From Streptomyces sp. NRRL WC-3605 (GTDB taxonomy: Bacteria > Actinomycetota > Actinomycetes > Streptomycetales > Streptomycetaceae), in the NCBI RefSeq assembly GCF_001509795.1, contig NZ_LLZN01000111.1, forward strand, positions 1-5,139: DNA of 5,139 nucleotides, written 5' to 3'. Below the pieces are notes generated by a model. That model searched no databases. It saw only the letters and a program-made list of their open reading frames with translations, and was not told the DNA's origin. Both the position numbers and the translations under genes were made by a program. Positions 1 to 5,139 of the stretch are shown in pieces (the first letter of the stretch is position 1; each line of letters starts with the position of its first letter).

Positions 1-1394
1 GGGCGGCGGCGTGCGGTCAGGGCGCGGATGCGGGCGTCGAGGTCGTCCCAGCCGGCCGCGTGGTTGGGGTCGGCGGGGCGCGGGCCTAGTCCGGGTGTGC
101 CGCTGATGGCGTGGCGGGTGCGCCACAGTTCGACGAGGGCTGCGGTGGTGTGCCAGGCGTGGCGGCGGCGCGGGGCGCTGGTGGGCGGCGGAGTGCCGAG
201 CGGGCGGGCCCAGGCGGGCGGGGAGTTGGCGAGGGTGTGGCCGCGGTCGGCGAGCGAGCGGGCCAGGATGCGGTGGCGCTCGGCGAGGTGGCCGGTCCAG
301 TGCTCGGGGGTGTCGGGGTGCGTCAGGGCGTGGGAGTCGGCGGCCCAGTCGGGTATCGGAGCGCGAGGGTTGGGGCGGTGCGGGGGGTGGTCGGGCAGGC
401 GCTCGCGGAAGCGGAGCTCGGCGTGAACCTTGTCGCAGACGGCGTCGGCGCGGGCCAGCGCGGCTCGCGCAGAGTGCCGGCGGTCGGCCGTGGAGGTGCG
501 CCGTGTCGTGAGGTTGCGGCGGATCGCGGCCAGCGAGGTGGCGCCGGGCGCGGCGGTGGAGGTGGCCCGCTCGCGCTGGAAGTCCTCGCGTGCGGCGTCG
601 CGCCAGGCGAGGGCGCGGCGCAGCTGGGACTCGCGGGTGAGGGCGGCGATCACGTGGCGGGCTGTGTCGGAGAGCGGGGTTCTGTTCTTTTGCGCCCAGC
701 GGATCTGGGTGCGCACCGTGGCCAGTTGGGCGGCGAGCTCGTGGCGGGTCAGCTCCCCCATGGGGCGCTCGTCCCAGGCGGGGTGGGTGTGGCCGGCGCG
801 GGTGGTGACCGGGGCGGGCAGGTGGGTGAAGGCGGCGTCGGCCGCCTTGAGCGCCTCGCGGGCGGCGGCCCGGTGGGAGGCGGCGAGCCGGGAGAGGGTG
901 TGCAACTGGGCCATGGTGAGGGCGGCCAGCGGCCGGTTCCGGCCCTCCTGCTGGGCTTCGGCGGCGTCCTGCAGGCGTTCACGCAGCCGCCAGGTCAGCA
1001 CCGCTGCGGGGTCGTCCGCGTCGCCGAGACCGCGCCCGCGCAGGGTGCTCTCGAGCAGGCGAGGCAGGTCGAATCCGGTGCGCTCGGCGTCGTGCAGGGC
1101 GCGGATCAGGGCCGGGTAGGCGTCGGCGGCCATGAACATCGCGGCCCGCTCCGCGCCGAGGGCGCGCTCGAGCAGGCCGGTCAGCCGGGCAGTGGTGGCG
1201 CGCTCGGCGACGTCGGCGAACTCCGCCGACAACTGCCCGGGCGCGGCGATCTCGCGCTGCAGGGCGGCGATCGACTCGGTCGCCGACAGATGGGCGCGCC
1301 GCCTCGCGGCGACCTGCACGAGGACGTCGTCGAGGCGGTCGCCGTCCTCGAGGGCTACGTAGAGGCGGTTGGTGCGCGCGCCGCGGGTAGCTGG
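1..1394 (-). pseudogene. mobF: C-terminal part of the MobF relaxase-helicase, displaced to the neighbouring frame, runs off the left edge
   Basis: From about 1394 down to the window edge a minus-strand frame stays open for 464 codons with no stop; I translated it through. It has no start codon of its own at the junction and begins with PATRGARTNRLYVALEDGD. This matches SF1 helicase motif VI and its flank, and is exactly what should follow the GVYV at the end of the upstream part. The rest is an Ala/Arg/Leu-rich helical region with no motif I can assign, typical of the variable C-terminus of actinobacterial MobF proteins. It includes stretches such as AALTMAQLHTLSRLAASHR and HTHPAWDERPMGELTRHEL. 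The last codons visible read AAGWDDLDARIRALTARRR, and no stop is in the window. It is best read as the 3' portion of the same gene, cut off by a one-base loss. It could instead be a sequencing artefact of an intact gene. Separate translation from an internal start, for example the ATG with top base 1139, is possible but unsupported. Confidence 0.85.
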
Positions 1395-4165
1395 ACGTAG
1401 ACGCCTTCGCGGCTGGAGCGGGCCGAGGCCAGCGCGTGCGAGGTGTCGACCGTCATGCCCTGGGAGCGGTGGATGGTGGCGGCGTAGCCGAGCTCGCACT
1501 GGGCGGCCAGGTAGTCGGCGGGCAGACGGATGCGGCCGCGGTGCCGGGTGTGACGGATCACCGCGTCGCCGTCCGGGAGGATCTGGGTGACGGTCCAGGT
1601 GTCTCCGTTCTTCACGAAGTCCCGCCCTCCGCGCACGGTCATGCGGCGGCGGTTGAGACGGGTGACGATGATGTCGCCGACGTGCGCGCGCTGCCCGGCC
1701 CGCAACGGTGCGGCCCGCCGGGTGTCGACAGAGCCGACGGCGATGTGATGGTCCTGAGCGCGCAGGTTGAGCGCCATCACCGTCGCGGTGTCGGCGGCCG
1801 TCATCAGCGAAGTGAGCCCCTTGCCCCGGTCGTTGGCCCAGGCGTTGAAGACCATGTCGCACATCGCCTCGTAGGTTCCGGCGACGATCCGGCCCTTGTC
1901 CCGGTACCAGTCGAAGACCTCCCGGGGCTGCTCGCCGTCGCGCAGGATCAAGGAGGCGTCGGCCTCCCCGGGGACCCGGAAGCGGTGCAGCTGGTCGAGT
2001 TCGATCGCCCTGCCGGCCCGGGAGATGAGTCTGAGGGCTCCGCCGGCTTCGACGGCGGCGAGCTGGTGGGGGTCGCCGAGCAGGCGCACCACCGCCCCCG
2101 CGGCCGCGGCATCCGCGAGGACCCGGTCGAGGAGGAGGGTGCCGGCCATGCCCGCCTCGTCGACCAGGACGACGTCGCCGGGACGCAAGCGGAAGTCCTC
2201 ATCGGCGGTCTTGCCGTCGATGGTCTCGCCGGCGGCGGCGTGGCTGCGCTGGTGCAGCCACGCGTGCAGGGTGTGGGCGCGCCGCTCCAGGTCGCTGCCG
2301 AGGACTTCTGCCGCGCGGGCCGACGGTGCGAGCGGGATGAGGCGTGCGCCTGCTGCGTCCACGGCCCGGGCCACCAGCTTCATCGCCGTCGTCTTCCCGG
2401 CGCCTGCCGGGCCGAGTCCGGCCAGCAGCAGTTGCTCGGAGCAGGCGAAGGAGGCGGCGAGCGCCCGCTGTCCGGCGTCCATCGGGCCGCGGTTCAGGGC
2501 GGCGACGCGGTTGAACGTGCCCCGTCCGACCGGCGGGATCACGGGGGTGCGGGCGGCGGCCAGCAGCCGGTTCTCGGCGGCGAACAGGGACCGGGTGGTG
2601 TAGGTGGCCGAGCCGATCGGCCGGTAGATGCTGGTGCCGTCCGCGCGTTGCAGATCGGGGTGGGGTGGGTTGATCTCGGGTGGGGTGATGTCCAGGCAGT
2701 CGGCGTGGGCGAGGACCTTCTCGGTGATCTCCTCGGCCGCCCGGGGTGGGGCGGTGGCCCCTGCCAGGGTGCGCATCAGGTAGCGGCGCGCCTCGGCCAG
2801 CACGTGGCGGCGGCGGAACGTCGTACGCCGCTCGCTCACCGCGGCCAGGACCTCGCCGGCCGCCGCCGCGGCGTCGAACCCGGCCGGGGCGGGCCGGTTG
2901 TGCGCTGCGGTGCGGGCGGTGTCGAGCAGGCTGTCGACGACCGTCTCGTCGGTGGCCGCGATCGCCCGGGCCCGCCAGCCGGCGAGCAGGTCGTCCAGAG
3001 ATCGGGCCTTCCGTTTGGGCGGGCGGGTCTTCACGGTGGCCTGCCACTGCAGCCGTGTCCGGGCCGGCCGGTCCGGCTGGCGGCCGTGGCGGCGCCGGTA
3101 GGAGTCGAAGAGGGAGTCGGCCAGGGTGCGCACCGCGTGGGAACGCTGCGCGAACACGGTGCGCAGCCGCCTGTCGATGCCGACGATGCGCATCACCGGC
3201 CGCTGGCCCGGGGTGACCTCGACCTCCTCGGTGGCGAGCTGGAGTTGGGAGCAGACGAGTTCGAGGGCACGCTGGTTGAACAGCTCACTGGCAGCCACGA
3301 CATCGCGCAGCAGGAGCCGCGAGTCCAGGTTGCGCCAGCGCCCGTCGGGGCCCTTCACACGTGGGGAGATCACCACGTGCTCGTGCAGCATCGGATCGCC
3401 CGCGCGGGACTCGTAGTGCAGATAGACGGCGGCCAGCAGCCCCGGTTCGGCCCGCTGCTGGACCACACCGCGTGGGCCGGTACGCACCGCCAGCGAGTGG
3501 TGCTCGATCCAGGTGAGGGTCTCGGTGCGCGCTTCGGCCAGGGCCTGAAGGACGGTGCGGCGTACCTCGGGGCCGCCGAGCGCGAACAGCAGGGAGAGTT
3601 CCTCGTTGGAGAAGGTCAGGTCGTAGCCGGTCACCGCGCGGCGCTGCGGGCCGCTGCGGGCGGCCAGGTACCGGCCGAGCTCGGCGCCGTCGGCGGGTGT
3701 GCGGTGGTACTCGGCCTCGAAGGCGCGCGCGGCACAGCGCATCGGCACCTCTCGCGTCTCGGCCTTCGTCAGCGGGCGGCACAACTGCTCACCGACGCGC
3801 TCCAGGACCTGCTCGATCTCCTTGTCGAGTGGGGAGAGTTCGGTCAGGGCCGGCACCGCCGGCCCGAGTCGGGCGGCCTTCATGGCCCGCTTCGGTGAGG
3901 CGCCGGCGGCCAGGTGGCGGGCGGCGATCTCCTCGGCGTCGGGGTGCATGCCGAGCCCGAACAAGGCCCGCATCTGCGCGTCGCTCACGACCCCGGACAG
4001 CCTCAGAGCGGCGGCTCCCTGTCCGTGCCACACCCCCGGGGGCACCCCGGGCACGCTGGAGGACACCGCCGGCTCGGCGCCCTGGGCGCCATCCCCGCGG
4101 GCGAGGCCCAGCCGGTAGTAGCGCTCGCGCCCCGCGGTGAACGCGTTCGCTGTCATCCCCACCAT
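1355..4165 (-). CDS. mobF: MobF-family (TrwC-type) conjugative relaxase-helicase, N-terminal 936 residues, frameshifted
   Basis: Relaxases of this family nick one strand at the origin of transfer, stay covalently bound to its 5' end through a tyrosine, and unwind the plasmid with a fused helicase. Numbering from the ATG at 4165, a tyrosine pair lies at Y16-Y17. A VTGYDLTFS segment lies near 178-186, and H250, H261 and H263 (in LHYESRAGDPMLHEH) form the metal-binding histidine triad. A basic linker spans about 343-390. The SF1 helicase follows: Walker A GPAGAGKTT 585-593 (K591), Walker B VVLVDEAGM 665-673, GDPHQL 697-702, LHRFR 726-730 and GYAATIHRSQGMT 893-905. The frame then leaves the family pattern after GVYV and ends in an unrelated tail at 1355; the true continuation is in the next frame. 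Family proteins are usually about 1,400-1,600 residues, so 936 is a truncation. ATG 4165 has a weak GGTGG 9 bases upstream; ATG 4156 is the alternative. The frame stays open upstream to 4630, but that part looks non-coding. Confidence 0.93.
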   Translation of the reverse strand: MVGMTANAFTAGRERYYRLGLARGDGAQGAEPAVSSSVPGVPPGVWHGQGAAALRLSGVVSDAQMRALFGLGMHPDAEEIAARHLAAGASPKRAMKAARLGPAVPALTELSPLDKEIEQVLERVGEQLCRPLTKAETREVPMRCAARAFEAEYHRTPADGAELGRYLAARSGPQRRAVTGYDLTFSNEELSLLFALGGPEVRRTVLQALAEARTETLTWIEHHSLAVRTGPRGVVQQRAEPGLLAAVYLHYESRAGDPMLHEHVVISPRVKGPDGRWRNLDSRLLLRDVVAASELFNQRALELVCSQLQLATEEVEVTPGQRPVMRIVGIDRRLRTVFAQRSHAVRTLADSLFDSYRRRHGRQPDRPARTRLQWQATVKTRPPKRKARSLDDLLAGWRARAIAATDETVVDSLLDTARTAAHNRPAPAGFDAAAAAGEVLAAVSERRTTFRRRHVLAEARRYLMRTLAGATAPPRAAEEITEKVLAHADCLDITPPEINPPHPDLQRADGTSIYRPIGSATYTTRSLFAAENRLLAAARTPVIPPVGRGTFNRVAALNRGPMDAGQRALAASFACSEQLLLAGLGPAGAGKTTAMKLVARAVDAAGARLIPLAPSARAAEVLGSDLERRAHTLHAWLHQRSHAAAGETIDGKTADEDFRLRPGDVVLVDEAGMAGTLLLDRVLADAAAAGAVVRLLGDPHQLAAVEAGGALRLISRAGRAIELDQLHRFRVPGEADASLILRDGEQPREVFDWYRDKGRIVAGTYEAMCDMVFNAWANDRGKGLTSLMTAADTATVMALNLRAQDHHIAVGSVDTRRAAPLRAGQRAHVGDIIVTRLNRRRMTVRGGRDFVKNGDTWTVTQILPDGDAVIRHTRHRGRIRLPADYLAAQCELGYAATIHRSQGMTVDTSHALASARSSREGVYVQLPAARAPTAST
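1388..1396 (-). other. Frameshift point in the relaxase-helicase gene
   Basis: On the minus strand the bases read GTC CAG CTA CCC in the upstream frame, giving V-Q-L-P. With one extra C in the CC at 1393-1394 they would read GTC CCA GCT ACC CGC, giving V-P-A-T-R and joining GVYV directly to PATRGARTNRLYV. The frame change therefore corresponds to a missing C in a short C run. No X-XXY-YYZ slippery heptamer is visible at this position, which argues against programmed -1 frameshifting. Confidence 0.8.
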
Positions 4166-4328
4166 GTAAGAAGACCACCGCGTACAGGGCCGGTGCGGAG
4201 GAAGACCCGCCCCAGGCCGTGCACCTCCCAGGCCCCGGGAGACGACCTTCGAACACGTCCCGCCAGAAGGGAAAAACACCCCCGGGCACGGGCAGGCGTC
4301 AAAAGTGCCAGAGGTGTACCGGGACCGA

Positions 4329-4380
4329 CCCACCACCGGCCGGCGACCACACCACCACACACCAACCAACCTCGACCCAC
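4329..4380 (+). repeat. C/A-rich ACC/CA micro-repeat tract
   Basis: The plus strand here is built of overlapping ACC, CAC and AACC units. The 28 bases at 4346-4373 contain no G and one T. Such strong strand asymmetry is unusual against the G-rich plus strand on either side. It may favour single-stranded structure or protein binding near a nick site, but function is inferred only from position. Confidence 0.5.
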
Positions 4381-4461
4381 CGCCCCGGCACCCCGGGCCT
4401 GCGCACACCACCAGCACCCATCGACACCCGGGTTCCGGCACCGGCCCCTGCCCACGGTCCG

Positions 4462-4496
4462 CCGCTGCCCGGGGGTTCCCTCCCCCGCTGCTCGGG
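4462..4496 (+). repeat. Imperfect 12-bp direct repeat
   Basis: ccgctgcccggg at 4462-4473 recurs as ccgctgctcggg at 4485-4496, 11 of 12 bases identical and 23 bases apart start to start, which is roughly two helical turns. Only two copies were found, so this could be a paired protein-binding site or chance in GC-rich DNA. Confidence 0.4.
4470..4487. repeat. GC hairpin with 6-bp stem and 6-base loop
   Basis: CGGGGG (4470-4475) is complementary to CCCCCG (4482-4487) around the loop TTCCCT. It is not followed by a T run on either strand, so it does not look like a classical intrinsic terminator. It lies inside the direct-repeat pair at 4462-4496. Confidence 0.4.
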
Positions 4497-4500
4497 TGTC

Positions 4501-4516
4501 GTCCCGTGAGCGGGAC
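4501..4516. repeat. Perfect 6-bp inverted repeat with 4-base loop
   Basis: GTCCCG (4501-4506) and CGGGAC (4511-4516) form a perfect stem around TGAG. Small hairpins close to the nick are a usual part of relaxase recognition sites, and this one sits in the candidate oriT region. Stems of six base pairs also arise by chance at this GC content. Confidence 0.4.
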
Positions 4517-4631
4517 CGGGCGCGGCGACGGGCGTACTACGGCCTGGGACCCGGGCGCCTGGGCGGCTTGGGCGGGGACCGGGGCGGCTGAGACTGGCCG
4601 GGCGCGGCCTGCCACAAGGGGTGGGCGCACG

Positions 4632-5139
4632 ATGAGGCGGGAGGTGGCCGTGGTGGCGTCGAGCCAGGCCAGGGGTAAGGGGAAGAACAGCGCGATGCTG
4701 GCGCGCCGGAAGGCGGCGATCGCGCGGGCCGCGGAACGGATGGCCGAGCGGCGGCGTCAGGCGCAGGAGGCGGAGGCGCAGCGGCTGCGCCAGGAGGCGG
4801 CGTTCGACGAGCTGGTGGCCGACTTCGAGCTGGCGGTGGAGGACGAGGCGGCGGCCGTCGCCTCGGTGGAGGAGGAGATCGCGCGGGTCCGGGAGCGCGG
4901 CCAGGCGCGGATCGGTGCGGCGAGGGTGACGGCGGCGCGGATCGTGCTGGCCATGGGTGAGGCCGGGGAGCCGGTGGCCGGGTGCGCGCTGCGGCTGGGC
5001 GTGGGGGTGGAGCGGGTCAAGGAACTGCGGCGCCTGGCACGCGAGGACCAGGGCGCGGACGATGCGGCGTCGGGGAAGGGGAAGGCGGGCGCCACGGGGA
5101 GGATGGCGGCGCGGCGGGAGACGGCGGGTGGGCCGGGTG
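4632..5139 (+). CDS. Small coiled-coil protein with possible helix-turn-helix, divergent from the relaxase; partial at the right edge
   Basis: I do not recognise the family. The frame is open from ATG 4632 to the window edge (169 codons, no stop seen). GTG 4653, behind a good GGGAGG, is an equally likely start and would remove seven residues. Numbering from ATG 4632, residues 10-45 are strongly basic (SQARGKGKNS, ARRKAAIARAAERMAERRR). About 30-92 is a long charged Glu/Ala/Arg/Gln helix that should form a coiled coil. Residues 98-136 (AARIVLAMGEAGEPVAGCAL then RLGVGVERVKELRRLA) resemble a helix-turn-helix with VERVKELRRLA as the recognition helix. The end is Gly/Lys/Ala-rich. No signal peptide or membrane segment is seen. 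Alternating codon use with G/C third positions supports real coding. Lying beside the candidate oriT and divergent from the relaxase, it may bind that DNA as a relaxosome accessory or regulator; this is inference. Confidence 0.65.
   Translation, partial: MRREVAVVASSQARGKGKNSAMLARRKAAIARAAERMAERRRQAQEAEAQRLRQEAAFDELVADFELAVEDEAAAVASVEEEIARVRERGQARIGAARVTAARIVLAMGEAGEPVAGCALRLGVGVERVKELRRLAREDQGADDAASGKGKAGATGRMAARRETAGGPG
4639..4644 (+). promoter_or_regulatory. Strong ribosome-binding site inside the longest form of the small plus-strand gene
   Basis: GGGAGG, continuing into TGG, closely matches the anti-Shine-Dalgarno complement. It lies 5 bases before GTG 4650 and 8 bases before GTG 4653. 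The ATG at 4632 has only AAGGGG at 4616-4621, 10 bases away. The site therefore favours a start at GTG 4653 (or 4650) over ATG 4632. Confidence 0.45.

Larger units (their letters stand above)
4166..4631. other. Divergent intergenic region, candidate origin of transfer and shared regulatory region
   Basis: This 466-base stretch separates the divergently oriented relaxase and small plus-strand gene. Reading frames across it give low-complexity Pro/Arg/Gly/Thr-rich peptides with no family features, so it appears non-coding. It holds a C/A-rich G-free tract, two GC hairpins, an 11-of-12 direct repeat, an 8-base direct repeat (cccaggcc at 4211-4218 and 4227-4234) and six CCCGGG sites. Origins of transfer of MobF systems commonly lie beside the relaxase gene, so this is the best oriT candidate in the window. 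No known nick consensus was recognised. A TTGACG-like hexamer on the minus strand (4302 down to 4297) could be a -35 for the relaxase, but no good -10 follows. Confidence 0.45.

Noticed and set aside
111..1400. Plus-strand open frame of 429 codons at the left end
   Set aside because: It lies opposite the displaced C-terminal part of the relaxase, which continues family sequence. Its translation is repetitive Gly/Ala/Val and looks like a complement artefact.
1388..1400. Programmed -1 ribosomal frameshift
   Set aside because: There is no slippery heptamer at the junction and no evident stimulatory structure was identified; a missing C explains the break more simply.
1436..3898. Long plus-strand open frame (about 820 codons) opposite the relaxase
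   Set aside because: It is antisense to a gene with clear relaxase and helicase motifs. Its product is a Gly/Val/Gln-rich low-complexity peptide without domain features. Long antisense frames are common at this GC content.
4274..4302. TTGACG-like -35 on the minus strand as a relaxase promoter
   Set aside because: The -35 hexamer is good, but the hexamer 17 bases on is GTGTTT, a poor -10, so I do not call a promoter.
4470..4487. Intrinsic terminator at the GC hairpin
   Set aside because: There is no T run after the stem on either strand, and it lies between divergent genes where no transcript needs to end.
4219..4509. Possible small plus-strand gene in the intergenic gap
   Set aside because: The product is Pro/Thr/His low-complexity sequence arising from the C/A-rich tract. 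I see no convincing ribosome-binding site, and codon positions lack the third-base GC bias.
4166..4630. N-terminal extension of the relaxase to an ATG at 4630
   Set aside because: The extra 155 residues are Pro/Arg/Gly/Trp-rich without family similarity. The MobF N-terminus with its tyrosines begins right after 4165.
4757..5095. Minus-strand open frame of 112 codons opposite the small plus-strand gene
   Set aside because: It is Ser/Ala/Arg low complexity, the usual complement of a coiled-coil gene. The plus frame has an amphipathic, charged pattern and a start with a ribosome-binding site.

Overview
The window is very GC-rich throughout (by eye about 73-75%), with G or C at nearly every third codon position, GTG/ATG starts and Ala/Arg/Gly-rich proteins. 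This points to a Streptomyces-like actinomycete. The main gene is a MobF (TrwC-type) conjugative relaxase-helicase, so the DNA is most likely part of a conjugative or mobilisable plasmid, or an integrated conjugative element, rather than housekeeping chromosome.

Layout. Positions 4165 down to 1 (minus strand) hold one relaxase-helicase gene whose 3' end runs off the left edge. Reading from 4165, the frame encodes an N-terminal tyrosine region, a three-histidine relaxase metal site and an SF1 (RecD/TraI-like) helicase with Walker A, Walker B and later motifs. It then breaks at about 1393-1394. The frame stops at 1355, but the neighbouring minus-strand frame carries on with the expected family sequence from helicase motif VI onward and stays open for 464 codons to the window edge. 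The two parts read as one protein of at least about 1,390 residues split by a single-base deletion, either a real mutation or a sequencing error. The break lies just before helicase motif VI, so the truncated product would keep the relaxase domain but lose a complete helicase.

Positions 4166-4631 are a 466-base non-coding gap between divergent genes. It contains a G-free C/A-rich tract, two short GC hairpins, direct repeats and six CCCGGG palindromes. Beside a relaxase start, this is the natural candidate for the origin of transfer and the shared regulatory region, but no nick site could be identified.

From about 4632 to the right edge a plus-strand gene encodes a small, highly charged protein: a basic N-terminus, a long predicted coiled coil and a possible helix-turn-helix. 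Its 3' end is outside the window. I do not recognise its family. Its position suggests a DNA-binding accessory or regulator of the transfer region. No tRNA, rRNA, CRISPR array, insertion sequence or convincing terminator was seen.
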